A stretch of 64,000 bases of DNA from Branchiostoma floridae (Eukaryota > Chordata > Leptocardii > Amphioxiformes > Branchiostomatidae), in the NCBI RefSeq assembly GCF_000003815.2, contig NC_049995.1, positions 12,813,436 through 12,877,435 on the forward strand. The letters are read 5' to 3'. Below are positions 12,346 to 24,457 of the stretch, piece after piece. Under the pieces are notes generated by a model that did no database searches, was not told the origin of the DNA, and saw only the letters and a list, made by a program, of their open reading frames with translations. A program made the position numbers and the translations under genes. Position 1 is the first letter of the stretch. Each line of letters opens with the position of its first letter.

Positions 12346-13134
12346 TATAAGATTTAGGTAAGCAAAACTTACATAATATGGAAATGTCAGGTAGTTCTTA
12401 AGATATATAAATGTGACGTTTGTATCGTACTTTCGTTAATTACTTTAAACCCTGTAAATTTTGGGTTAACAGACTCTGTAGATGTTAATGGAATATAGCA
12501 AAACATTTTACTTAAGCTATTAACATCAATCTACCTAGCTTGAGTTAGGCTTTAATATGGAATTAGGATCATTGTCATTTCACTATCAGGAACCTATGAT
12601 TTCACAAAGTATTTCTAATGTCTGGCAAATCATGAGTCCAATATATGAAGAGTTTATTTTTTATCATAGATTTGAGAATCTTGTAAATGTGCCGGCCCAA
12701 GCTACGAATACTCTAGAAAGACCGCTATGTACAAAACCAAAACATACATGTACCAATTTTCTATCACCATTAACCACCTACCCAATATTCACTATCCAAA
12801 CGAAAAACGACAGTCGGACTGATTTTCATTGGGTACTTTTTGCCAAATCAACACACCATAGTCAAAGGACCTCTTGAACACAAGTACCTGCATGTTATAC
12901 CGTTAACGACCAATTTGCAGTCAGTACGACAGTAGGTTGACAGACATTGCTTCTGTGTGTCCCACATGACAAATCTCGTGTTTGACCTCGTTTTTCACAG
13001 TCGCCTTTCAAATGTGAGAAACGATCTGATATAGTAAGATTCTTCAAATGACCGAAATAGTACTCACTCCAAACGTTTCGATGTCTGTCAGACACCATCA
13101 TCAGGGTTAGAATGACTGGTTCTGCTTCTCTGAT

Positions 13135-13381
13135 GTACCCTGGGTGCCAGCAAGGACCGGGTAGCTAGCGAGTTTTGTTCGGGGAGCCAAAGCAGTCATC
13201 CCGCCGATCTCACATAAGCGCTCCGGGGAGTTTAAGCCTGAAGGAGTTTAAGATAAGGGCAGGTGGACTTCATCGAGATTAAACTCCCCGGGGCGCTAAT
13301 AGGAGATCGGGCGGGCCTGACTGTCTTTGGCCACCGAATAAACTGTCCTAGCTGTCCGATCCTGGCTGGCTCTCAGGGTAC
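13135..13381. mobile_element. Foldback element, GTACCCTG ends
   Basis: The two halves are imperfect reverse complements along almost their whole length: GTACCCTGGGTGCCAG against CTGGCTCTCAGGGTAC, and 'cgatctcac.taagcgctcc' against 'ggcgctaataggagatcg'. About 247 bp, able to form one long hairpin. No coding content. Confidence 0.8.
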
Positions 13382-14186
13382 TCTGTTGCTACTTATAGCC
13401 GATTTAGGTGGCGCTGACAGACACCAAAATGATGGAAACAAGTACTATGTCGGTTGCGTTTGTGTTTGTATTTTACTAACCTGATGAAACTATTAACGAA
13501 GAAACGATCTGGTTCTCCATACACAGAAAAGCACAAAGGCACAAACCGTAATAAAATATCTCGTATGTTTGCCTTTTTTCTAATACGAAAGAAAATACTA
13601 TGTCACTGTACATAAAAAAGTATCAAATATATAATTATAGAATCTTGAAACACTTCTGAAAGCTATGAGTCTGGTTGACATCATTTAGGGGTGGTCCAAA
13701 TGTTATGCCATTTTTATGGTCAGCAAATTTGTTTCTGATGAGATGAGAGTGGAGATTTATTGCTTCAAAATTGTAGCCCAAAGGCCGAATTGCAGAGAAT
13801 CATACAATACGTACTAAGATAATACGAAATAATATAATTGCACGTCAGTGTACAACTAAAAGCATATAATTGGAGAATCTTAAACCCTAGCTCTGAGAGC
13901 TATGACACCAATCCTTCAAACAAACAAACATCAAAGCAAAACAGGCTATTTTTCAGATATCTGTATCCGGCATATCTTTTATTTTCTACCAAATCTATTT
14001 AAGGCTTCTAACATCATATTTCCTTTATCCGTTTTTTTCTCTAATCCATCAACTAAATTAAAACATACAATTGGAGAATCTTAAAAACCCTAGTCTATTT
14101 TTCAGATCTTGAAGCATATTTTTATTTTCAACAAAATTTGATTAAAGCTTCTAACATCATATTTCCTTCATCCTGTTTTTCTCCAG

Positions 14187-14516
14187 TCCACCTCCAGACC
14201 ATCTTCCGTGGCCAGCGGCATGTTGCCCGGATACAGGACGATATCTGCGTCAATCGGCATGGGAAACGTTGCCATAGAAACGCTGTCAGTCAGGGACCCT
14301 GTTTTCGACGACACCATCGACTATGAGGACGAGTGCAACGACAGAGTTTTCACCCAGATCAACACCTACACGCACCAGCAGATATTCCAGGAGCAGGAGA
14401 AATACGACGGCAACGAGTGCAGCCTGGACATGATCGCGAGGTACGTCGGGATCGTGCTCTTGGTAGGATTCATCATCGGCGTCATCGTTGCCATCGTGCT
14501 TGCCGTCGGCAAATAA
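14187..14516 (+). CDS. Terminal exon: C-terminal membrane anchor of unrecognised protein
   Basis: The acceptor 'tttttctccag|TCC' (intron ends at 14186) opens in phase 0, matching the donor at 2878. The exon encodes 109 residues. The acidic stretch includes DDTIDYEDECNDR, then QINTYTHQQIFQEQEKYDG, then the hydrophobic end IARYVGIVLLVGFIIGVIVA followed by IVLAVGK and TAA. One roughly 25-residue helix at the extreme C terminus suggests a tail-anchored or single-pass protein with the hydrophilic part on one side. The codons are GC-rich against an AT-rich background, which supports coding. The AATAAA hexamer formed by the stop codon (aAATAAAg, 14512-14517) is unusual. I cannot name the family. Confidence 0.75.
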   Translation, partial: STSRPSSVASGMLPGYRTISASIGMGNVAIETLSVRDPVFDDTIDYEDECNDRVFTQINTYTHQQIFQEQEKYDGNECSLDMIARYVGIVLLVGFIIGVIVAIVLAVGK

Positions 14517-15940
14517 AGCCGTTAAAATTTGAACCCAGCTGTGCATGCGTTGATTGGATCGTCTTGAACTTTGACCTGATGAGAGCGCACGCTTGCACCA
14601 ATGGGATCACTGGAAACTGCAAACTTGGACCATGAACTGTCATGGGGATGGAACTGTTGCCATGGTAATGGAACTGATGTCATGGCGACGGAATAGTAGT
14701 CATGGTGATGGAACTGATGTCATGGTGATAGAACTGTTGCTATGGTAATGGAAGTAATGACGTGGTAATGGAACTGTACGTCATGACGCAGAAAACAGAA
14801 CTTCTCATGGTGTGTGGAAGGGAAAATGTAGGATAAGATAATTTATCTTCAATGATATTTGAAGATAAGAAACCACTGAAGTGACCTTTTCTTGCTAAGG
14901 AATACTACACCATCTTTGCTTCTCTTCACTTTCTTGGTACTTTGCATCCATGCTCATTAAAGTCCTTGTAAAAGCAAGATTTAATTAGTGCCTCCTTGCT
15001 CGAATGGGGTCATGGATTTCGACATATGTGCTGCAATTTGTAAAGTACATGATGATGATGTAAAGTACAGCAGGAGCTCTATTTTCTAACGGAGATTTAT
15101 AAAATTCGTTTGTGCAGCGAAGGTTATGTACGGACGACATCTTACACCTTTTGTATATAGGATAGAGTTGCTAATAATCAGAGGAATGTTTATATCTGAT
15201 ATCTTTATCATGTCTGAAGTATGGCGTAAATAATCGTGGCCCTCTCATGGAATATAGAGCATCAATGTTAATGAAAAATTGTGATGCTGAAATCTTATTA
15301 ATATTAAATTTATATTTTAATGGCAATTTGACTTTGCCCTAGCATGGCCTCCCATGTCAAGTTTGGGACACTGTCAACATACAGTTTTTGGCCTCATGCA
15401 CAACACAGATTCAAAACATTTTGAATTATTTCCGTATCATCAAGCTTTTTTAGAATTCTGTGTGGTTACTTAATTTTGGTTGAAAATATGCTGACAATTC
15501 TGAAACTAAGTACTAGTAATCTATTTCTACCAAAATTGAACTTAACAAAATCGATATGGCTTCCGAACAGATCCTTGGGAATAACCTATTAATAGATTAG
15601 TATGTCCAGAATCGTTTTACCTTATTTGGTAAAATTTGAAGATTGTTTCTTCTTTGCAATTCTAAAAAAAAACACATCACACTTGAGGCCCGACTGTTTT
15701 GCATTTTGCTGGAGGTTCTTTTGTCCTTTACTATAAATATGTACATTATGTATATCGGTAAATATGTTTCTTTGAGTTGTTTATGATGATGTATTCATAA
15801 GAAAGAATAATCATAGAAATGCTGTCGTTATTGTTAAAGATGCTATTCCTACATCCTGACACGCTCGAACAAAGCTATGTATAATTTTGTACTTTGTAAA
15901 TATCTATCAGTGGAGAAATAAACCTTGCCTTGACAAATAG
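14517..15940 (+). other. Probable 3' UTR with polyadenylation signal
   Basis: This follows the stop codon and stays AT-rich without open frames. AATAAA at 15917-15922 ('gagaaataaacc') is the most plausible processing signal, with the transcript ending around 15940. Confidence 0.5.
14640..14790 (+). repeat. ~24-bp minisatellite in the 3' UTR
   Basis: Units of the type 'catggtgatggaactgatgt' recur about six times with substitutions. The run lies just after the stop codon, so it would be transcribed. Confidence 0.75.
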
Positions 15941-16624
15941 AAGAGTTTTGATTCGATTGTTTCAGAAATAAGCCAAATCGCAGTACTGAGTGCGCATGCG
16001 CAATGAGATGCATCGTGGTTTAAGGTCAAAGGTCAATGCCTCTAACTTGTTAACAGTTCTATAGAGGTTGGTTCCATGACAGTTTGTCTAGATTTACTGG
16101 TCACGTGGATTTTGTTTTTGTCTCAGTGGCATTGACCTCTGATCTTACCCACAATCCTCTACACCTAAGGATCAAATACGTAACGTTGCAGGGTTAAGAA
16201 GAATCTACTACGTAGAGCTGACAGCTGCCACAGTATTGGTAGCTCTGATAGTGTCATAGCCAACCATGAAGGGTCGTTTGAACTACTCAGATGCAAAATA
16301 ATGTCCGCCTCAAGCTGTCTTACTTCCGATTATTTGAAGGACATAGCTCGAGAATGATATCGCATTTATGCTGACGAGGTGAGAAGGAAATATTAATATC
16401 AAAGGTGGAAATTTATTCAAATTCTCAGTATTCAGCCTCCCTTGCTTATTCACGCTGTGAACCAGAGTCAAAAAGGCGGCACAAGTGACGAAACGAGTCA
16501 AAATCCTAAGCCGGGTCCCAGGTGTCTCCATCGATAGCGGGCAGGATCGCCGTTTAATGGAAGCTTCTCGCCGAGCAGGTAATATTGAGCGCGCCAGACA
16601 GGCGATCAGCACACTGCAGGAGGG

Positions 16625-18195
16625 CAGCCAAGGTCGTCTGTCTTACTTTTATCGTCATCAGGAGTCTCATGGGCAGGATAGATGAGGGTCTGTATGGGGG
16701 GGGGGGGGGTGTTTAACGTTACATTTATCAATACTGTAACGCAAAGGACGAAAGCCAAGGACGTAATAATAAATAGACGCGCATTTAATAACACTGCACT
16801 GAAACTAGACTGTACACAGAGGAACAACTGGACATCTGTCTTACTTTTATCGTCAGTAGGACTCTCACAGGGGCAGGATAGATGAGGGTCTGTATGGGGG
16901 GGCATTTATCAAGACTAACGCATAATAAATAGACGCGCACTCATAACACTGCTCTGAAACAGCCTGCTCTGAAACTAGGCTGTACACAGAGAATCTGGTC
17001 TTACTTTTATCATCAGTAGGAGTCTCCGACTCGTTGGGGCAGGATGGATGCGGGTCTGTATGGGGGGGGGGAGATGGGGGGGGGGGGGGCTGGCAATGCT
17101 TAAGGTGCACTCTGACTGCACTTGCGTCAAGCTTTCGTCAAGCTTTCGCTTTCGAAAGATACCCAATGAATTTCAAAGATAAAGAAGGCATTTTCTTGCT
17201 TTTTGTGTATTTTGTCGTCTTCTAAGTGATAATTTTACGTATTATGCAACATCTAAATTACAAAAACAAATCGGAGAAAATAACAAAACAGTGACACAGT
17301 GAACGAACCATGCAGTGACGCAAGCTGGACGCAAGTGCAGTGAGAGTGCACCTATCAAGACTGTTGCGCATAATAAATAGACGCGCATTTAATAATACTG
17401 CAATGAAACTACAGAGGAACAACTGGACATCTGTCTTATATACTTTTATCGTCAGCTGGACTATCACGGGGGTAGGATAGATGAGGGTCTGTATGGGGGG
17501 GGGGGGCATTTATCAAGACTGTAACGCATAATAAATAGGCGCGCATTTAATAATACTGTAATGAAACTAGGCTGTACTCAGAGGAACAACCGGACATCTG
17601 TTTTACTTTTGGCGCCAGCTGGAGTCTCACGGGGGCAGGGTAGATGAGGCTCTGTATGGGGGGTGCTGGTAGTGCTTAAAGGTTCATTTATCAAGACTGT
17701 AACGCATAATAAATGGACGCGCGTAGATGAGGCTCTGTATGGGGGGTGTTGGTAGTGCTTAAAGGTTCATTTATCAAGACTGTAACGCATGATAAATGGC
17801 CGCACGTTCATAACACTGCAACGAAACTAGGTTGTATATAGGGAAACAACTGGACATCTGTCTTAAGTTTTGTCGTCAACTGGAGTCTCACGGGGGCAGG
17901 ATAGATGAGGCTCTGTATGGGGGGGGGGGTGCTGGTAGTGCTCAAAGGTTTATTTATCAACACTGTAACGCATGATAAATGGCCGCACGTTCATAACACT
18001 GCAACGAAACTAGGTTGTATATAGGGAAACAACTGGACATCTGTCTTAAGTTTTGTCGTCAACTGGAGTCTCACGGGGGCAGGGTAGATGAGGGTCTTTA
18101 TGGGGGGGGGGGGGGCTTAATGGCACATTCATCAAGACTTTAACGCATAATGAATGGATGCGCGTTTATAACACTGCAATGAAACTAGGTTGGGG
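16625..18195. repeat. Poly-G-bearing satellite array
   Basis: Units of roughly 80-260 bp share the order 'ggacatctgtctta', 'cagtaggagtctca', 'gggcaggatagatgagg.tctgtat', a G run of 6-14, 'catttatcaagactgtaacgcataataaat', 'gacgcgcatttaataacactg', 'gaaactaggctgta'. The G-run anchor appears near 16695, 16896, 17059, 17496, 17658, 17740, 17918 and 18100. The G-runs can form quadruplexes, and their length is error-prone in assemblies. Confidence 0.85.
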
Positions 18196-18199
18196 AAAC

Positions 18200-19425
18200 A
18201 ATGTTAACTGGACGCCTGGACGTTCCCACCACAAATTTGGGGCAATCCTGGGTTTGACTACTTAATATATATATAATGAGATCTATTATTTGTCGATAAC
18301 GATTAACGATGCATTTTGGACATAGGGCTCTATGTAGAATAAAAGCGACCAATCAACTCTGAATTATAGCAGGCCACCTATGATTATGAGTAAACTTAAT
18401 GGTTCGCTACACTCTCAAACAACTTGATGACTTTCAAATCCGAACGCCCGAGGGTATTCCGGTAACGGATATTGTGACATTAGCGGCTCGAATTGAATAC
18501 ATTGATAATTGACCCCATGTCAGGGCCCATATAGCATAACGTTATGTTATATTCTTAGTGTAGACTGGAATCCCCGAGGGCCAACAAGGCATCAGCTTAA
18601 AATTTGAAATGGTGCACGTTTCGACTCCTAGTAGATTTCTTGGAACTGCAGAAGCCGATTTTGCTTGGACCGGAGCCGGAATACTCTCTTTAACTTTGAC
18701 TTTCAGGCTACAACAAATACAATACATTATGGACACTAGGCAGCAGGCTGGTATTGTGATCACAAACATATACATATACATATACATTACAACATGAACA
18801 TATATTAAGTAGAATAAAATAGTTGAACATTTAAAACAGGTAAAGCTAGAACTTGTGCATGGCAAGCTAAGAGTTTGCAGCTAGACAGTGACACAGCTGA
18901 AAGTGAATCTTTTCGTGGATGTCACGAACAACACTCTCTCGGACGTCCGGATAAACAGATAAATACATGTAGGACTTTATTGGATATGAGTAATGCAATC
19001 CTACATATCTCGGGAATTTTGAGTAAAAATGAATTTAAGACACGCAGGGTGCAGACATAGACATTTACTAATTTTCTATTAGCAACTTTTACCAACGTTG
19101 TCCCTTTTACAACATCTAAGATGCAAGTGTGTGTTCATACGTACATCAAATAGATGTTACTTAGAGGGTCAGAAGACCTCTATATGGCCGTACATGCTTC
19201 AAACAAAACTACGATGCACTGTTCAAATAGAAATACATCGGGTCAATGCGCAAGTTCACATGACGTCATTTGAGAACGCTCTCTACGTCACAAATGAGTG
19301 GAAAATGATCGTCAACACAGCCGGGAGACTGTGATTCTATGTGAATGTCGTATAGAGATAAAGCTACATCACTTCGGTTTCTTTGTGGGAGGATTTTGCC
19401 GGTGGTGAGTAGGTGGGTTAGTTGG
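18200..19425. other. Intergenic, no gene recognised
   Basis: AT-rich with a short 'tatacatatacat' run near 18770. No exon-like segment with paired splice sites seen. Confidence 0.5.
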
Positions 19426-19429
19426 TGGC

Positions 19430-19712
19430 TTAAGTATCGGTTTAAGTCCTTCCCACGACAGATGACGCATAGAGTGGCGCCCATCTCCGTTTCTGTAGCC
19501 CTGGGTCACACAACTTTTGCGCAATCACTCCAGCAAGGGGCTAGTCCGCTCGGTAGTGGTGTGTGTGTTCAACGATCATCCTCTTTCCCAAATACTAAGT
19601 AGAGAAAGCAGCATGGACTATTTTAAGGTCTTTAGTATGACTCGGCCGGGGATCGAATTGACGACTTACCAAATGCAAGACGAACACTCTACCCACTCGG
19701 CCATTGCGGCAG
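19430..19712 (-). mobile_element. tRNA-derived SINE, full-length copy
   Basis: Read on the minus strand, the head is 'caatggccgagtgggtagag' (A-box type TGGCCGAGTGGG) and 'gtcaattcgatcccc' (B-box type). The body has 'aagcagcatgg', 'agtggactagcccc' and 'tgtgtgacccagggctac', ending near 'cgtgggaaggacttaa'. Matching copies lie at 61311-61580 and 49594-49800. It does not encode protein; transcription by RNA polymerase III is inferred from the boxes. Confidence 0.8.
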
Positions 19713-20341
19713 TAACAATCCGGGAGAGTTGGTGGGTTTACGTAGGGGGTCGCAATTTAACGAATCATGTATCTCCGTGATAGACCCTAATAATTACGTA
19801 TTAGATAATGTCATTGGATCCACGAAGCCAACGGTTTCTTAGCCATGTATTTTCGCCATTTAAAAATGAAAAATATGAAAACTAGATAGACAGCTGTTGG
19901 TACAAAATGAATAAATGAAAAGATAGTTGTTTTAGCTGTTCTAAGTGTGGAAGTCTTTTATCTTTGCAAAGGAGTAGAATTTCCACATTTGCGCAATATT
20001 GATATCTAACGTTAGTAATGTTCCTATTTCAGCTACAAATCTCACATGTTTGAAAGTCCTAGTATGAAATTGAGCGAATTCATGAAATCAAATCAACTCA
20101 GACGCTTACAAAATCAGTATCTGATCAATATGTTACCCACCACTAATGAAGCAAGTTAAATCATCCCTTTCTTGTTTTTTCCCCACAGCTTCAAAGAAAG
20201 TCAGCTTTTGCAGTTCAAAGAAGCAACTAGAGGTCAAAGCTACTAGAGGTCCCAAAGCACACCACTTCTCAAGTTTAATCTTCAGTTTAAACCCCCGACG
20301 ATCATGTATAAACCATTGTGCCATAATAAAGACTACATTCT

Positions 20342-20495
20342 TAATCTTCAAGCAGATCCTACGGTGCCATAACTTAGTATCAAAGCTGGTAAAGGAGTGT
20401 AGCTGGTCAAAGGCAGCCAGACGGGTAGCATACACACTCCTCTGCCAGCTTTTGATACAATCTTAAATGCTAACATAGGATCTGATTGGAGATTA
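20342..20495. mobile_element. Family 1 MITE with 9-bp target duplication
   Basis: The ends TAATCTTCAAGCAGATCC and 'ggatctgattggagatta' belong to the same family as 7311-7475, with the same inner words 'tatcaaagctgg' and 'ccagcttttgata'. It is flanked by CTACATTCT at 20333-20341 and 20496-20504. Confidence 0.85.
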
Positions 20496-20898
20496 CTACA
20501 TTCTACCGATGCCTTGTTGGCCCTCAAAGATTCCACTTACACCCACAGTCGCCATCCATTCATATAGGCGGTCGTTCACACGTTTATATAACGTCTTAAC
20601 AATAATTAGCTCAGTGACAAAGGTATGTCGAGTTCTGAGGTCTATCTATTCGAGCACCTAATGTCACAACATCCGTTTAATACTAATTAACTGTGACCAG
20701 AGCCGGAACGCTCTAGGGGGTCCGGATATTAACTACTCTATCTTCCACCCACAAGGAATTTTGAATGGATCTTGATGTCATTAAGAATAATTTGGATTTC
20801 ATCGCCGGATGGGTACGATTGTCTTTCAATAGGAAATCACCCTGACCCTTCTCATGTAATGTAGAATGCTGAACTTACACATTCATGACATCAGTACA

Positions 20899-21074
20899 TA
20901 TCTTCGCAGATCCTTCGGTAGAACAAGATATTATCAAAGCTGGCAGAGGAGTGAAGCCGGCCTAGAAGTGTGTATGCTATGGAGTTCGGTGCCCGTTTGA
21001 CTCCCTTTGGCCGGCTACCTCCTTGGCCAGCTTTGATACTATCTTTTAGCACCGTATGATCTGCTTGGAGATTA
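20899..21074. mobile_element. Family 1 MITE, older copy
   Basis: The right end 'atctgcttggagatta' and inner arms 'tatcaaagctggc' / 'gccagctttgata' are intact, while the left end is diverged ('tatcttcgcagatcc'). The flanks ATCAGTACA and ATCTCCACA agree at six of nine positions, consistent with an aged 9-bp duplication. Confidence 0.75.
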
Positions 21075-21384
21075 ATCTCCACATGTCATGTGCATAATTC
21101 TCATCTCCATGATGTGCCATAAGATGTAGCTGAGTGTATTCCCATGTCTCTTTTCAGTTTTCCCTTGTACATGTACCGAAGTGGAGTGAGGTGTCAACGC
21201 CATTTGAACCCGCCTCATGTTTTAAGAAGCGAAAAGAAGTTGAACTGCATACTATGTATAGGTGATAAGATACCTTTTTTTCTTATACATGTATCAAAAA
21301 TGTCCCTTATCGCTAGCGCTAGCACTAAGCTTGTTTGAGCACAAATTTACAATAAAGGCCATTCGCTCATTCAAATTAGTGCTT

Positions 21385-21480
21385 GAGGCGCACCCTCCCA
21401 CACAGGGTTGACTCTTGCGGCAATGCCTTGATATCGTATTAGACATTGCCGCGAAAGTCAACGCTGTGTGGGAGGGGGTC
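21385..21480. repeat. Inverted repeat hairpin
   Basis: 'cctcccacacagggttgac' pairs with 'gtcaacgctgtgtgggagg', and 'ttgcggcaatg' pairs with 'cattgccgcgaa', around a short central loop. Arms are about 38 bp with few mismatches. Origin unknown; probably a small foldback element. Confidence 0.75.
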
Positions 21481-22357
21481 GAGGCGTGGCTCTCCTAAAA
21501 ATCTAAAAAAAAAACAAAAACTGGGGCTTTCATTGAACGTTCTGTCCAAGGAACGGCCCTAACCGAAGCTAGTTACTCATTTACACTAGAGTCGGTGAGG
21601 ATATTGCGGTAAGTGTGTTTCCCAAGCGCACAATATCAGGACCTCGGTACATATAGTTTCCTTCGCGGCCTTCTACGAGTGCTGGCGTTTACTTTTTTTT
21701 CTGGAGGAGCACTAATCCGCGCTTTATAACATATGGGCCAGGTTCTTCTTATTGACAAGATCAAAAGTAACCGCTAGGGGTAGGTTCCGGCACAGAAACT
21801 TCAGGTACAAGTACGGACAAGGTCCAGGTCCGGACCTGAACCTGGAACTATCTATCTGTGAAAACTTGATGAATGGGCGATACCCGAAACCATGGTCAAT
21901 TTCGCTACAGAGGATTCTGTTTGGTGCAGTATCCCATCTTCATGTAAACAACACTAACTGCTTCTGTTTTAGAGCAAGTTTGACCGTACCGGTACGCTCC
22001 CCTACTAAACACCAACGCTTGTAGAATGCCGCGTGGGAGGAGGTATTGACTGTTACAGTAACTACATGTCCCCCGTGCCACAAGTTCTGAAGTGGTGTGT
22101 TTATTACATTTATTAGCACGCATATCAGGCACTTGAAAACTGATAAGTGACATGCGTCTCTCCGTTGATTGCCAATTAGCCTACATAACCTTTTATGAAC
22201 ATACGTCAGTATACACCACGGCTTCAGGGCACTTATGGCCGCTCAGAATGATATATATCTATATATATATATATAGACGATATTGTGCGATTCTAGTCTC
22301 CCAACAAAAGCACAGTGCGGTTTAGCTTGGTCACCGTTTTCCTGTGGTGGGTTAGGG

Positions 22358-22770
22358 CTAGCCAGGCTCTACCAGGCTCCACAGGTCGCTGGAGAAAATA
22401 CTGTTAATGCGTTTAAGTTCGTGGGGATTCAATTTCGTGGTAGCGGGAAAAAGGACTTTTCGCGGTGGTTTTAAGTTCGCGGTAGCACCATTCACTGTAG
22501 TCTCTTACTGCCATGGAAAAATGTTAGCGGTGGTTTTAAGTTCGCGGTGAAGCGGCCACCGCGAAAAACCACCTTAACGTTAAACCACCGCGAAAGTTTC
22601 TACATCTACAGTAGTAGACATTTGGCCAAATAAGACAGAAAATGGTCGAAGATGTCCGAGGAGTACAGTTTGCTAGCTAACGTCCTCTAGCTCTGGCGTA
22701 TTTTCTGTTTTATTTGGCCAATTCTACTATTTATCCAGCGACCTGTGGAGCCTTGTGTAGCCTAGGCCAG
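22358..22770. mobile_element. Foldback element, CCAGGCTCCACAGGTCGCTGG ends, with internal insertion
   Basis: The outer arms 'ggctccacaggtcgctgg' and 'ccagcgacctgtggagcc' and the inner arms 'ttggccaaataagacagaaa' / 'ttttctgttttatttggcca' are inverted. Between them lies a separate palindromic repeat with 'gcggtggttttaagttcgcgg' words, seen also in decayed form near 53520-53670 and 60240-60420. A smaller relative lies at 28894-29073. Confidence 0.7.
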
Positions 22771-22844
22771 GGCTGTTTAACCGTGCCCAGTCTGCGCATG
22801 CTAAGCGCAGGCCTATTTCTGTGACCTTCTCTGTCTAGTCCAGA

Positions 22845-23160
22845 TTGAAAACAATAAGCTCTTTCACGGAGTGCACTACGCATGTGCGAGCGACAGAAAT
22901 CCTGGGTTATATTTCAAAGGTGAAGGCCTCATGGCGTAAATGCCGTAAATGTTCCGCCATTTTGTAGGTGCTATTACGTTCCGGCCAGAAATTGTCGTGC
23001 AAGTCGAAACAAGGACGTTATACAACGTCCTTGATCGAAAAAATGGACGAGACTGTTAAATTCTGATGGGCCTTCACCTTTGACATATTACCCGGGATTC
23101 CTGTCGCCCGCACAGTCGTACTGAACTCTGTGAAATAGCTTATTCATATAAAAATTCTGG
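22845..23160. mobile_element. Foldback element with ~85-bp arms
   Basis: The left arm ('aataagctctttcacggagt', 'gcgacagaaatcctgggtta', 'tttcaaaggtgaaggcc') is repeated inverted on the right ('ggccttcacctttgacatat', 'acccgggattcctgtcgc', 'ctctgtgaaatagcttatt'). The interior holds a perfect 10-bp-stem hairpin, CAAGGACGTT / AACGTCCTTG, at 23010-23033. The same hairpin occurs at 7100-7123. Confidence 0.75.
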
Positions 23161-23276
23161 CTCGTGTATCGTGTTTCACTTTACTTGAGGATGACTGATT
23201 TACGTTTATACCTAATTTTGTAATTACCTTTTCAATGTGTATATTCTACCAATTTGGGGGACGTACCATCAATAAC

Positions 23277-23282
23277 TTTATT
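23277..23282 (-). promoter_or_regulatory. Candidate polyadenylation signal of the IL-1-like gene
   Basis: AATAAA on the minus strand, about 1 kb after the stop codon at 24279. No better hexamer was noticed in between. If used, the 3' UTR would include the dinucleotide tract and the family 1 MITE. Confidence 0.35.
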
Positions 23283-23810
23283 CAGAACCATTGCATAAAT
23301 GTACTCTGTCATACAAAAGCTTTTGTTGGCAGGGCCTCTCTGACAGAAAATGTTAGGTCTTCCATCCGAATATCTGCTTGTAGATATAGGTGAACGTCAT
23401 ACTGCATCCGGGACCTGTTAAAATTTGCCCAATTCAGCAGCACCATCCAGCGGTAATGTCAGTTACTGCAATTTATATTGCTGTAATAGACAGGGCATCT
23501 GTAAATATGTATTGCTGATAATTCACATATATCTGTTTACATGTACTATAATTAATAAGTAGTTGTTTTGTTGTGTCAATACAGATTTATGCATAAAATA
23601 GGCAAGTTCTAATCTCATCCGGGAACGCTGGACCTCATTAAAAGAATACCCCAACAGTAGCCCGGTCTGTCAAGAGTCCAAAAAAGTCCATTTTCAACAA
23701 TTCCATGCATTCTACATAATGCCGCCCTGTTTGAATAACGTAACACGTAGCCACGTATTATGTGTCATTATTACTTTTCTTTCTTCTAGACACCATATAT
23801 ATATATATAT

Positions 23811-24101
<291 letters not shown>

Positions 24102-24103
24102 TC

Positions 24104-24271
24104 TAGTCTCCAAGCAGACCATATACTAGCATACGGTGCCTTAGAGATAGTATCAAAGCTGGCAAAGGAATAAAGCCGGCAAAAGGTAGTCAAACGGGCA
24201 AGGGAATCAAACGGACACTTTGTCAGCTTTGATACTATCTCTAAGGCACCGTAGGGTCTGCTTGGAGACTA
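24104..24271. mobile_element. Family 1 MITE inserted at the stop codon of the IL-1-like gene
   Basis: The ends TAGTCTCCAAGCAGACC and 'ggtctgcttggagacta' have flanks ACATGATTC (24095-24103) and ACATGATTT (24272-24280), a 9-bp duplication with one change. The right flank overlaps the minus-strand stop codon of the gene (24279-24281), so the element sits eight bases after its coding sequence and would be in its 3' UTR. Confidence 0.85.
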
Positions 24272-24278
24272 ACATGAT

Positions 24279-24457
24279 TTAGCCTTGACGCTGCTCTTCC
24301 TGGGCCTGGCATCCATCAGACCGTTCGTCAGCACCCCCTAGCGGCAGGTACGGGGACGACACAGCTTCCAGATAATCGCCTGTCACATCGTCAGTGGCAG
24401 GTTTGAGAATCGGTTTAAAGATTTTAAACTTCTGTGCCTCCTCTGCATGTCCTTCTC
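24279..24457 (-). CDS. IL-1-like gene, exon 5 (stop codon)
   Basis: 179 nt after 'ttttccacacag'. It encodes the split Gly179, then EGHAEEAQKFKIFKPIL, then a polar tail ending EEQRQG and TAA. The QKFKIF strand would close the trefoil. Confidence 0.75.

Noticed and set aside
16485-16685. Basic 66-codon frame near the satellite array
   Set aside because: No splice pairing, no recognised motif, and its end runs into the satellite unit.
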